A stretch of DNA of 64,000 bases. It comes from Rhizobium sp. NXC24. GTDB taxonomy: Bacteria > Pseudomonadota > Alphaproteobacteria > Rhizobiales > Rhizobiaceae. Location: contig NZ_CP024312.1 of NCBI RefSeq assembly GCF_002944315.1, positions 186,001 to 250,000 of the forward strand, written 5' to 3'. How positions within the stretch are numbered: the first letter of the stretch is position 1; each line of letters opens with the position of its first letter. Below, one piece after another: positions 44,786 through 53,097 of this stretch. A model generated the notes under the pieces. That model was not told where the DNA came from, did not search any database, and saw only the letters and a program-made list of their open reading frames with translations. The translations under genes were made by a program, and so were the position numbers.

Positions 44786-45245
44786 CGCAACGCCCCAACG
44801 CTTCGATCATCGCCGACAGAGCCTGCGCATCCGCATCTTCAAGCTCAAGCCGCACGCCGTTCGGTAGCGATGCCTTCAAGCGCATCCGTGGCGATGTCGG
44901 AGCCGACGGGGCCGGCGGTCGTCCAGTCGGCGATGCCGCAACCACCGGAACGAAGGCCGACGGCGCGCAAGGCATAACCGTCAACGCCTTCTCCGCCTGC
45001 CGGCGCTGATGCAGCTTGATCCAGTTGCGCAACTGATTAGCATTCACCCCGTACTTCAGCGCAAGCCCTGCAACCGATACCCCCGGCTCAAGGGCCGCGT
45101 CGATCAAGCGTTCCTTCTCGACCGGATCAAACCGCCGCTTGCCATTGCGAAGAACCTTGACGACCCGAAGCTCCCCTGAAATTCCCGCGCCATCCAATGT
45201 CATTGTATCCACAGTCTCCGTTGTGGACACAGATTCGCTCAACAC
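44769..45245 (-). CDS. tnpA: IS66 accessory protein TnpA
   Basis: 158 residues from GTG 45245. Helix-turn-helix of the IS3/IS66 Orf1 type: FDPVEKERLIDAALEPGVSV and AGLALKYGVNANQLRNWIKL. A Pro/Ala linker follows, then RLELEDADAQALSAMIEALG. Binds the IS ends. Confidence 0.92.
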   Translation of the reverse strand: MLSESVSTTETVDTMTLDGAGISGELRVVKVLRNGKRRFDPVEKERLIDAALEPGVSVAGLALKYGVNANQLRNWIKLHQRRQAEKALTVMPCAPSAFVPVVAASPTGRPPAPSAPTSPRMRLKASLPNGVRLELEDADAQALSAMIEALGRCDVPAG

Positions 45246-45282
45246 TCCGCCAATGAACAGGTGCAGCGATTTGCGCGCTTAC

Positions 45283-45290
45283 GCGATATC
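45283..45290. repeat. IS66 target-site duplication, right copy
   Basis: GCGATATC directly after the right inverted repeat; matches 42734-42741 exactly. Confidence 0.92.
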
Positions 45291-45491
45291 GAAATTGTAA
45301 TCGACGCGTTAAGACGGATACATCAATCACCGTCGCCATTCTCTTTGTGCCGCGGTCACTGCAAAACTCCCGTCACGCCGAGCCCGAGCAGAAATTGAAG
45401 GAAGAATGTATGCGAAACTGGCAGCGGTCGCGCGGTGCCACCAACCTTTAAATGCTCCCATCTTAGCGACCGTATCGGAAGCTGCGGTCCC

Positions 45492-45734
45492 TCATTGGGG
45501 CTTATAGAGTAGGGCGTTGCTTGTGACGGGCGAAACGGCCGGATCATTTGTGCTGGCGATCAGCAGACGGGCATAAAGTGCTTCCAGATAGTTAGTGAGG
45601 TTGAGTATCTTTCTTCGCTCGCCTTCAAACTGCCGAAGCAGATCTGCCTGGCAAGATGCGTCGGCGCTAGCCGACATGACGACTGAATCGGTCTGAGCGG
45701 GTTTGGTGATTGGCAGGTTGATAATCTGTGACAA
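45492..45734 (-). CDS. Small hypothetical protein downstream of cheW
   Basis: 80 residues from TTG 45734 with AAAGG upstream, 40 nt after the cheW stop, so likely in that operon. The middle, ASCQADLLRQFEGERRKILN and LTNYLEALYARLLIAS, is helical. No known family. It may be a chemotaxis accessory protein or simply a conserved short gene. Confidence 0.45.
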   Translation of the reverse strand: MSQIINLPITKPAQTDSVVMSASADASCQADLLRQFEGERRKILNLTNYLEALYARLLIASTNDPAVSPVTSNALLYKPQ

Positions 45735-45773
45735 GAGCTGACCTTTTGGAGACTGGATCTAAAAAATTGGTTG

Positions 45774-46253
45774 CTAAGCCGTCGATGCCTGCATGACATT
45801 GGCGAACATGTGGTCAAGATTGAGGAAGCAGACCATGTTTTGTTCGAGCGGGATGATGCCATGCACGAAGGCGGGATCAAATGCGGCGCCGAAATCCGGA
45901 ACCGGCTGAATGCGATCATCGCTGACAGACAGGATGTCGGAGACCTGGTCGACGACCAGGCCGATGACGCCTTGCCCCACTTCGACAACGACAATGGCGC
46001 TACGGCTGGTGTCGACAGCGCTTGGGATGCCGAGCTTTGCCGCAAGGTCAATGACCGGGATGACGAAGCCCCGCAGGTTCATGACGCCGAGGACGTGTGG
46101 CGGCGCGTGGGGCAGCGGCGTTGCCGCCGCCCAGCCCCGGATTTCCCGGATCGAAGTGGTCCTGATACAGAACTGCCTGTCACCCAGATGAAAGGCGATA
46201 ATCTCCAGCGTCGCAGTTGAAGGATGGTTGCCCTGATGATCCGCCTCAGACAT
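45774..46253 (-). CDS. cheW: CheW-like chemotaxis coupling protein
   Basis: 159 residues from ATG 46253, overlapping the MCP stop (ATGA). CheW domain: LEIIAFHLGDRQFCIRTTSI, REIRGWAAATPLPHAPPHVL, GVMNLRGFVIPVIDLAAKLG, VVVEVGQGVIGLVVDQVSDI. CheW bridges receptor tips and CheA kinase. Coupled to the MCP gene, so the receptor brings its own adaptor. No cheA is in the window. A truncated paralogue lies at 14598-14763. Confidence 0.92.
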   Translation of the reverse strand: MSEADHQGNHPSTATLEIIAFHLGDRQFCIRTTSIREIRGWAAATPLPHAPPHVLGVMNLRGFVIPVIDLAAKLGIPSAVDTSRSAIVVVEVGQGVIGLVVDQVSDILSVSDDRIQPVPDFGAAFDPAFVHGIIPLEQNMVCFLNLDHMFANVMQASTA

Positions 46254-48181
46254 CAGAATTCCTCCCACTGCTCTGCGACCGCTGTGGAAGTTGCGCGACC
46301 ACCAAAGGCGCTGGCAAGTTTGTGGCCGAGCGTGCGGGCCGGTGAAGCGACTGGCTTGCTATTGGAGGTAGCCGCGCGCACGACCTGACGCGGCACGGAA
46401 GCTGCCGTATCCAATTTGAACCGGGCCACTAGGTCACGCAATTTAGCCGCCTCCTGCGCCATCTGGCTGGTGCTCGCGGTGGATTCCTCCACCATTGCTG
46501 CGTTCTGCTGAGTTACCTGGTCCATCTGATTGATGGCAGTGTTGACTTCGGACAGCCCGGTCGATTGCTCTCTCGCAGCGGTCGCGATCGAGTTGACATG
46601 TTCGTTGATTCTCACGACATGCCCCTGAATTAGCGTTAGCGCCTCTCCGGTCGCAGTGACGAGTTTGACACCTGAGTTGACTTCCTCGCTGGAACGATTG
46701 ATGAGCCCCTTGATGTCCTTAGCCGCGTTGGCTGAGCGCTGCGCCAGTTCGCGAACTTCCTGGGCGACGACCGCAAAACCTTTGCCGGCCTCACCGGCCC
46801 GGGCAGCTTCGACCCCGGCGTTGAGAGCCAGAAGATTGGTTTGGAAGGCGATCTCATCGATGACATTGATGATCTGGCCAATCTCGCCCGAAGCCTGTTC
46901 GATCCGCCCCATCGCTGCAACTGCATCCCTGACGACGGCACTCGACTGTTCGGTGCTGCGGCGCGCCTCGTCGACCATGTGACTTGCTTCCAGAGCCCGT
47001 TCCGTCGAGCTCTTCACCGCAACTGTGATCTCTTCCAGAGCTGAGGAAGTTTCCTCCAGCGAAGCTGCCTGTTGCTCAGTACGCTTTGACAGCTCGGCTG
47101 CCCCGTGGCTGATCTCGCGCGAACTGCCATCCATTGTCGATGTCGAATGAGAGATCGCAGCAAGGGTCTCGCCCAATTCCCTCACGGAGTTGTTGAAATC
47201 AAGCCGCAGCGGCTCGAAATCAGGAGTAAGCGTCTCGGTGAGTTGGAATGCCAAGTCGCCCGAGGCCAAGCGCTTCAGACCACTGGCAAGATTGGACGTC
47301 GCCTTGCGTACTTCGGCGGCTTCATTCTCCGCGTGTTGTAGTCTCGCGGCGCCGTCCGCTTCCGCTATGCGGCGGCGTTTTTCCGCCTCAACCTCGAGCT
47401 GAGTATTCGAAATCGCCGTTTGCCGGAATACTTCGACCGCTTGCGCCATGTCACCAATCTCGTCATGACGATGGCGATCGGGCACGTCTTGGCTTGTGTT
47501 GCCGCCGCTCAGCAAATTCATGTAGGCGGTCATCCGGCTAAGGGGTTTCATCACTCGGCGCGAGGTCAGCACCATGGCGAAAATTGCGACGCAACTGGCA
47601 ATGCCAAGCGCACCGTAGGTTAAGGTCAAACTTGAATCGATGGTGGCACCTGTCGTGTCCAGGTTCGCCTTGTTATCAGCCACGTTCTTGTCGACGTCTT
47701 GCTGAATCGCGTCGCCCGCCTTATCGTAAGCTACCTTACCTTCGCCAAGAAGCAAAGCAGTGGCTTCCGCGCTCTTGCCGCTGTCCTCCAGCCCCTTTGC
47801 GCGCTGCCAGATTTGCTGGTACACAACGTTGGCGTTGACAAATTGTTGATAAATCGCCCTTTCGCTATCGCTTGTAACAGCGGGCTCATAGGCTTTCAGG
47901 TCTTTAGCGATTTCGGACTCTGTTTCCTTGATATCGGCAAGAATCGCTTGGTGCTTTTCGGCATCGGCTAGCAAATAGGCTTGGTGCTCGACACGCAGGT
48001 CGCCGTAATCGGCATTCAATTGACCAAGCGTAAGCACGGAAGGGACCGTGTCATCAGCAATTGAACGGCTCGCCTCACTGATTACAGCAAGACTACGTGC
48101 GGAGATCAGGCCCTGTCCGATGGAAACGGCCGCAATGCCGCCAAAGAGGGCAAACAGTGTCGATTTAATTGTAAGCCGCAT
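46253..48181 (-). CDS. Transmembrane methyl-accepting chemotaxis protein
   Basis: 642 residues. N-terminal membrane helix (about 5-28), a four-helix-bundle periplasmic sensor domain to about 180 (QAYLLADAEKHQAILADIKE), second helix (YGALGIASCVAIFAMVLTS), HAMP (VMKPLSRMTAYMNLLSGG), a second HAMP-like LASGDLAFQL, then the signalling hairpin with the tip [20 protein letters not shown]. It ends in AVAEQWEEF, an xWxxF-type tail like the CheR/CheB tether of high-abundance receptors. First gene of the MCP-cheW operon. Confidence 0.93.
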   Translation of the reverse strand: MRLTIKSTLFALFGGIAAVSIGQGLISARSLAVISEASRSIADDTVPSVLTLGQLNADYGDLRVEHQAYLLADAEKHQAILADIKETESEIAKDLKAYEPAVTSDSERAIYQQFVNANVVYQQIWQRAKGLEDSGKSAEATALLLGEGKVAYDKAGDAIQQDVDKNVADNKANLDTTGATIDSSLTLTYGALGIASCVAIFAMVLTSRRVMKPLSRMTAYMNLLSGGNTSQDVPDRHRHDEIGDMAQAVEVFRQTAISNTQLEVEAEKRRRIAEADGAARLQHAENEAAEVRKATSNLASGLKRLASGDLAFQLTETLTPDFEPLRLDFNNSVRELGETLAAISHSTSTMDGSSREISHGAAELSKRTEQQAASLEETSSALEEITVAVKSSTERALEASHMVDEARRSTEQSSAVVRDAVAAMGRIEQASGEIGQIINVIDEIAFQTNLLALNAGVEAARAGEAGKGFAVVAQEVRELAQRSANAAKDIKGLINRSSEEVNSGVKLVTATGEALTLIQGHVVRINEHVNSIATAAREQSTGLSEVNTAINQMDQVTQQNAAMVEESTASTSQMAQEAAKLRDLVARFKLDTAASVPRQVVRAATSNSKPVASPARTLGHKLASAFGGRATSTAVAEQWEEF

Positions 48182-48508
48182 TTATCGATGCCTTTTGAAA
48201 CTTTGAAGCAATGTGAAATGCTCGTTGATCGAGCCAGACCGAAATCCGCTGGAGATGGTTAATGGGAACTTAAGATCTTGTTTATTGTGCAACGCCTTAT
48301 GGGTTAGTTTCGTTTTGCGGATACGCCAACAAAACTTGGATATCAGCAGCTCGCCTTTCCCGATGTGGCAACGTCGATCAGTGCGTCGGCCAAGGTTGAA
48401 GTAAGCGTTCTCTCTAAGAGAGTTATCCGGCATTATGGAGCAAGCAAGTGCCACAAGATTCCGACGACGGCTGATGCAATCTCCTTGGGGGCCTCGGGAG
48501 TGTAGAGT
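48182..48508. other. Upstream region of the MCP-cheW operon
   Basis: No gene supported. This must hold the operon promoter just before 48181; I could not assign boxes. AT content is higher around 48240-48330 than in the coding flanks. Confidence 0.35.
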
Positions 48509-48881
48509 ATGGTGGAAGTCGTAGACGAATTGAAAGTGAAACGAGTCGAGATCAACACCAGGCTCGAGGAGCTGCAGCGAGCGATCTCGTTCTCGACGAT
48601 CAGAAAGCTGCATTCGAGAAGGTGATCGGGTTCCGCGATCCCGGTTTCAAGCTGGTTGCGCCGCCTTCGAAAGCACACCGAACATCTTCACATGCGCGGC
48701 GAGCGGTCACCGAGCTTGTCAGGGCAAGAATAACCGCCACAATCGTGCTTGATATCCTGCGCCGCTTAGGACGGACAAAGACGACGCGGAGATCGCTGAG
48801 CAGTTCGCGAATGCGGCCGACCTCGGAAGCGAAGCGGCACCTTGGAATCTGCCCTCACCAGCAGGCTCTGCGCAACGTTGA
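48509..48881 (+). pseudogene. Decayed small gene of an HTH-like family
   Basis: ATG 48509 opens MVEVVDELKVKRVEINTRLE and ELQRAI, then frame shifts lead to LVLDDQKAAFEKVIGFRDPG and finally DDAEIAEQFANAADLGSEAA ending at TGA 48879. The pattern (coiled helix, DQKAF-x-VI-x-DPG, then a helix-turn-helix-like AEIAEQF) resembles a class of plasmid hypothetical proteins I have seen in rhizobia. At least two frameshifts, so inactive. Confidence 0.45.
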
Positions 48882-49268
48882 ACGGCTTGGGGCATTTGCT
48901 CCATAATGCCGGAGTTATCTTTGCTATCTTGTTTCGCGACATAGCCAACGAGCCGGCGGTACATTTCAGGCCCGCGATCTGACGCTCCGGTTGCCCGTTC
49001 GATCACAGTGAGATGATTGCGCTTAGCACGGCGTGTCAGTACCGGAGCAATATTCCTCAACGTGTCGCCTTACATAGAATGTTACTGTCTTGCCCTGCAC
49101 AAGAAATCTGGAGTGAGGGCTTCCATCGCAGGAATCAGTGGCGTTGAGCTAACGGGGATTTCCCGTCACCTTAAAAGCAGCCATGTCCACTTTTGGGGGC
49201 CGTCGGTCACTCATCCAAGTCAAGGCTTTGGTGCTCTTTCCCCGTTTGACAAATCAACAGTTTACCTC
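48882..49268. other. Gene-poor stretch
   Basis: No gene supported. A minus frame (about 48900-49040) has short protein-like words (HLTVIERATGASDRGPEMYR) but no start signal or family. It may be eroded sequence. Confidence 0.3.
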
Positions 49269-50024
49269 TCACCGCGCGCTATAGCCTCCATCGGCCATGA
49301 GGATGTGCCCTGTGACAAATGATGCGCTTGACCCTGCGAGATATACAATCGCATCGGCGATCTCGCTTGGTTCTGCCCAGCGTCCAAGGGGATGAGCACT
49401 CTTGATGGCTGCCTCTCCGGCTTTCGGATCCTCCAATCCTTCGAGGTATCGTGTCAGAAATGGCGTGTTGATAGAGCCGGCGCCTACGGCGTTGACGCGA
49501 ATACCTTTCGGCGCATAGTCGATTGCCATCTGTCGAACGAGTTGCAACAGCGCGCCTTTAGCCGCACAGTATGCGGCTTGTTCGGGGAGACCCACGACGC
49601 TCGAGATCGAGCCAGTTGCAACGATCGACCCAGACTGTCTTTCGATCATGGAGGGGAGCGCTCGTCTTGCCATCAGGAAGAACGCCTTGGCATTCGCATT
49701 CATGACGCTGTCCCACTCCTCCTCGCTGGTATCGTGCACCGATTTCGAAATGATAAAGCCCGCATTGTTGATCAGGATACCGACCGGGCCGAAAGCATCT
49801 TCAGCACGGTTGAAAATTCCTTCGACGTCATCGGACCGCGTAACGTCTGCCACGACGGCGACGATGCGGCCGGGCGCGAGGTTTTCGAGATCCTGGACCG
49901 ACGACGTGATATCTGTCGCGCAGATGCGCGCACCTTGCGCCAATAATTTAACCACGACCTCTTGGCCAACGCCGCCGGCGGCGCCAGAAACCACGATGAC
50001 TTGTTCAGCGAAGGATGAGTTCAT
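49269..50024 (-). CDS. Short-chain dehydrogenase/reductase (SDR)
   Basis: 251 residues from ATG 50024 (AAAGGGAAC upstream). Classical SDR: nucleotide motif VSGAAGGVGQEVV, NNAGF, catalytic Ser in ATGSISSVVGL, YCAAKGALL (Tyr-x3-Lys), and the C-terminal TGHILMADGGYS. NAD(P)-dependent oxidation of an alcohol or reduction of a ketone. 51 nt after the SMP-30 gene on the same strand, so one minus-strand operon under the divergent operator region. Confidence 0.9.
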   Translation of the reverse strand: MNSSFAEQVIVVSGAAGGVGQEVVVKLLAQGARICATDITSSVQDLENLAPGRIVAVVADVTRSDDVEGIFNRAEDAFGPVGILINNAGFIISKSVHDTSEEEWDSVMNANAKAFFLMARRALPSMIERQSGSIVATGSISSVVGLPEQAAYCAAKGALLQLVRQMAIDYAPKGIRVNAVGAGSINTPFLTRYLEGLEDPKAGEAAIKSAHPLGRWAEPSEIADAIVYLAGSSASFVTGHILMADGGYSAR

Positions 50025-50075
50025 TTGTTTGTTCCCTTTGGTTAAGTTCGCAGAGGTAGTCACGATCGAGATGCC

Positions 50076-51002
50076 CTATGTCGTCGCCGGTCGAGCCATC
50101 GGCCTAGTTTGCAGAAAGATGGCATAGAGGCTCTGGGTAGCACAGATAAACAGGCGGTTTCTCTTGGCACCTCCAAACACCACGTTAGCGGTTGTTTCCG
50201 GGATGCGGATCTTGCCTAGCAATTCCCCGCCGCTGCTCAAGCAATGAACCCCGTCCGCCGTACCGACCCAGATGTTTCCCTTTTCATCAAGGCGCATGCC
50301 GTCGTAGATGCCCTGATCGCATGTCGCCAGGACCTGGCCGTTACCCAAGGTCTTGCCGTCCGGCGCGACGTCAAATTCGCGAATGTGTCTGGGACCGTCG
50401 ATGCTGTGGGTCGCGCCACTGTCAACGATGTAGATCGTCGACTCGTTTTGATTGAAGGCAAGGCCATTGGGCTTGACCAAGTCATCTGCAACGATCGAGA
50501 GAAGGCCGTCCGCAGGATCGACGCGGTAGACGTTTGAGCTGCCGATCTCCGATGGGCTTCGTTGTCCTTCATAGTCGCTGTCGATGCCATAGGTCGGGTC
50601 CGTGAACCAGACGGAGCCATCGGACTTTACCACGACGTCATTCGGAGAATTCAGTCGCTTGCCGAGATAGTGCGATGCAAGGACAGTGATCGAGCCGTCG
50701 TGCTCGACGCGGGAGACGCGGCGCGATCCGTGTTCGCATGCGATCAGCCGGCCTTCGCGGTCGATAGTGTGTCCGTTTTGAAATCCACAAGGACTCTCGA
50801 ACACCGAAACTGAATTGTCCGTCTCGTCCCACCGCATAAGCCGATCGTTTGGTATGTCAGAAAAAAGTAGGTAACGCCCTGCGGCGAAATAAGCTGGTCC
50901 CTCCAGCCATCGCCCGCCGGTCCATAGTTTCTCGACATGAACGTTCGGAAGGATCAGGCTCCGAAAACGGTCGTCATGAATTTCAAAAGCGTCGGAAAAC
51001 AT
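50076..51002 (-). CDS. SMP-30/gluconolactonase-family lactonase
   Basis: 308 residues from ATG 51002 behind GGGAGG. Six-bladed beta-propeller: EGPAYFAAGRYLLFSDIPND, LNSPNDVVVKSDGSVWFTDP, PNGLAFNQNESTIYIVDSGA, YDGMRLDEKGNIWVGTADGV. The Glu of WLEGP, Asn of NSPND and Asp of VDSG match the divalent-metal ligands of the family. These enzymes open aldono- and other lactones, so the neighbouring pathway may form a lactone intermediate. Divergent from the flavin reductase/monooxygenase operon. Confidence 0.9.
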   Translation of the reverse strand: MFSDAFEIHDDRFRSLILPNVHVEKLWTGGRWLEGPAYFAAGRYLLFSDIPNDRLMRWDETDNSVSVFESPCGFQNGHTIDREGRLIACEHGSRRVSRVEHDGSITVLASHYLGKRLNSPNDVVVKSDGSVWFTDPTYGIDSDYEGQRSPSEIGSSNVYRVDPADGLLSIVADDLVKPNGLAFNQNESTIYIVDSGATHSIDGPRHIREFDVAPDGKTLGNGQVLATCDQGIYDGMRLDEKGNIWVGTADGVHCLSSGGELLGKIRIPETTANVVFGGAKRNRLFICATQSLYAIFLQTRPMARPATT

Positions 51003-51074
51003 CTGCACCTCCCAAACTCATCGCAAATGGCTGACCCCGCGTCGATCTCCCTGAGTTTCTCCCGTAAATCATAA

Positions 51075-51092
51075 TGCAGATTATCTACAATC
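51075..51092 (+). promoter_or_regulatory. Operator candidate, copy 1
   Basis: TGCAGATTATCTACAATC, followed by GACAA. Exact reverse complement of 51329-51346. Near the start of the minus-strand SMP-30 gene. Confidence 0.65.
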
Positions 51093-51328
51093 GACAAGGT
51101 GTGTAGAGAGACTCATCGCAAAAAATGCACTCTTCGCGAGGGAGGATATGAAAGTCCATCTTGCCGTTGAAGGGATCTAACCGCAGTATCCCAGACGTGA
51201 TCAGACGCATAATGTTCGTTATGCCTGCGGTTTGGATCTATTTGCGCACGATCGCTTCGAGATGATTTTATGAACCAATTCCGACGGTTACTTACATTCT
51301 TTCCTCGCGACGCATTTGTGCGTTGACG

Positions 51329-51346
51329 GATTGTAGATAATCTGCA
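51329..51346 (-). promoter_or_regulatory. Operator candidate, copy 2
   Basis: GATTGTAGATAATCTGCA on the plus strand, the exact reverse complement of the 51075 site. 29 nt before the flavin reductase start, so binding here would block its transcription. Confidence 0.65.
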
Positions 51347-51375
51347 AAATTAATTGTGATGAATGGGAGCATCCA

Positions 51376-51879
51376 ATGCGCGACCAGAATGAAGAAAACT
51401 TCCGTCAATCCATGCGGCGCCTCGCTGCCACCGTGTGCGTCATTTCCTGTCAGAACGAGGGGGTGCGGCATGGCATCACCGTGACTTCGGTGACGTCGCT
51501 ATGCTTCTCGCCGCTTTCCATCCTCGTGTGCATCAATCAGAAGGCTTCGGTCCTGGCCCCGCTGCACAAGGAAAGGCGGTACTGCATCAATCTCCTGCAG
51601 GCGTCGCAGGTCGAGATCTCACGGCGTTTCAGCGGGGGTGTTCCCGCCGGCGAACGTTTCCTCGATGGCAACTGGGAGCTTGAGGGCGGAATTCCTTATC
51701 TCGCCGACGCCCAGGCCAATCTCTTCTGCGAGATCGATATGGCCTACAGCTATTCAACGCACGACATCATCATCGGCAGGGTGAGCAATTCGCGCTTCGC
51801 TGCCGAGGTTTCGCCACTGATCTATCAGGATGGCCTCTACGCGATCGGCGCTCCGATTCATCTTTCGAATGCGGCCTGA
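51376..51879 (+). CDS. Flavin reductase family protein
   Basis: 167 residues behind GGGAG. Flavin reductase (FMN-binding split barrel) pattern: RRLAATVCVISCQNEGVRHG, ITVTSVTSLCFSPLSILVCI, LLQASQVEISRRFSGG and DIIIGRVSNSRF. These enzymes use NAD(P)H to supply reduced FMN to two-component monooxygenases; the partner is almost certainly the luciferase-like gene 56 nt downstream. First gene of the plus-strand operon. Confidence 0.9.
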   Translation: MRDQNEENFRQSMRRLAATVCVISCQNEGVRHGITVTSVTSLCFSPLSILVCINQKASVLAPLHKERRYCINLLQASQVEISRRFSGGVPAGERFLDGNWELEGGIPYLADAQANLFCEIDMAYSYSTHDIIIGRVSNSRFAAEVSPLIYQDGLYAIGAPIHLSNAA

Positions 51880-51935
51880 ACGGCCGGTAAGCCTTTGGCG
51901 CTCCGGCGCCTTAGAAAAGTTTTTAGGAGAATGAC

Positions 51936-53027
51936 ATGCAACTCGGCTTGTTCAGCCTTATGACCTTGCGCGACCATCCCGACGGTGCCGTCGGCGTCAT
52001 GCGCGATACGAAGAAGATGGTCCAGACCGCCGAGGAATTGGACTTCGATATCGCCTGGTTTGCCGAGCATCACTTCGCCAACTATTCCAGTTCGCCATCC
52101 CCGCTGATGATGTGCTCCTACGCGGCGGGCTGGACAAATAAGATCAAGCTTGGACCGGGAGTCATCGTGCTGCCGCTCTACAATCCGCTGCGCGTTGCCC
52201 AGGAGATCGCGGTCGCCGATACGCAGACGGAAGGACGCCTGGTCGTCGGCATGGGAACCGGCTATCAGCAATATGAATTCGACCGTTACGGTACCGCCAT
52301 CGAGGACAAGGTCGACGTCTTCCTCGAATATTGGGACGTCATCGAGAAAGCATTGGTCGACGGCGAAGTCGAATATCGGGGCAGGTTTTTCAGCGTTCCC
52401 AAGACCAGCTTCGCGGTCAGTACCCAACAGAAGCCGCTGCCGCCGATCTTCGTGACGACGTCGCACCCCAAGCTGCTCGACAGGTTCAAGAAATGGAATG
52501 CGACGCCTTTCATCGCGGCAAGCACCCTGGGCTCGCCCGTTTTGTACAAGATGGGGGACGGGCTCAACAAGGCATGGGAATCCATCGGTGAGAACCCGCT
52601 GAAGAAGCCGCTGGCGATCATGCAATACGTCAACATCACCGACAGCCGCAGCGAAGCGCTCGCTGTCGGCGAGCGTGCCCGCTATGTTGGTCGTATGGCT
52701 CACCATCTTCGACAGGCCGAGTTGCCGATCGATGACAAGGGCTATATCCGCGACGAACCCTATGATGGCGAATATACGCTCGACCAATACGCCGACAACA
52801 TGGTGGTCGGCGACCCTCATATGGTCGCGGAAAAGATGATCGCCGATATCAAGCGGCTCAATCCCACCAACTACACGTGCAACTTCTCCTTCGGATGCAT
52901 GCCGATTGAAAAGGCGCACAACTCGATCATGCGGTTCAAGAAGGAAGTGGTGCCGCTGATCGAGAAGGAACTCGGTCCTATCGGATCGAGTGGCCACGAA
53001 GCAAGTCAGCAGCGAAAGGCCAGTTAA
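51936..53027 (+). CDS. Luciferase-like (LLM class) flavin-dependent monooxygenase
   Basis: 363 residues behind TTTTTAGGAGAATGAC. LLM class TIM-barrel: QLGLFSLMTLRDHPDGAVGV, DIAWFAEHHFANYSSSPSPL, KIKLGPGVIVLPLYNPLRVA, GRLVVGMGTGYQQYEFDRYG and a late DPHMVAEKMIADIKRLNPT. Uses FMNH2 and O2 to insert oxygen into a substrate, as in bacterial luciferase, alkane-sulfonate and RutA-type monooxygenases. The subgroup (with FAEHHF) is unassigned, so the substrate is open. Likely the key first step of the pathway. Confidence 0.9.
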   Translation: MQLGLFSLMTLRDHPDGAVGVMRDTKKMVQTAEELDFDIAWFAEHHFANYSSSPSPLMMCSYAAGWTNKIKLGPGVIVLPLYNPLRVAQEIAVADTQTEGRLVVGMGTGYQQYEFDRYGTAIEDKVDVFLEYWDVIEKALVDGEVEYRGRFFSVPKTSFAVSTQQKPLPPIFVTTSHPKLLDRFKKWNATPFIAASTLGSPVLYKMGDGLNKAWESIGENPLKKPLAIMQYVNITDSRSEALAVGERARYVGRMAHHLRQAELPIDDKGYIRDEPYDGEYTLDQYADNMVVGDPHMVAEKMIADIKRLNPTNYTCNFSFGCMPIEKAHNSIMRFKKEVVPLIEKELGPIGSSGHEASQQRKAS

Positions 53028-53097
53028 AGAGTGCGGATGGGGGCGTAAAGTCCGGCCACGTCATCACAAGCCTAACTTAAAAACAAGGGGAACTACC

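Larger units (their letters stand above)
42742..45282 (-). mobile_element. Complete IS66-family insertion sequence (2541 bp)
   Basis: Bounded by inverted repeats: the left end starts GTAAGCGCGC and the reverse complement of the right end starts GTAAGCGCGC; the pairing continues imperfectly for about 26 bp (TGCAC shared further in). IS66 elements characteristically begin with GTAA. It carries tnpA, tnpB and tnpC on the minus strand in the usual order, all open, and is flanked by a perfect 8-bp duplication. It appears recent and potentially active. Confidence 0.95.
51003..51375. promoter_or_regulatory. Divergent promoter region with two inverted operators
   Basis: Separates the SMP-30/SDR unit from the flavin reductase operon. 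It contains identical 18-bp sites at 51075-51092 and 51329-51346 in opposite orientation, each close to one of the two starts (about 75 nt and 30 nt upstream). The symmetry implies one regulator controls both units, most simply the GntR protein at 57516. Confidence 0.6.

Noticed and set aside
51858..52997. 379-codon minus frame opposite the luciferase-like gene
   Set aside because: Antisense shadow; the plus strand has clear LLM motifs and a ribosome site.
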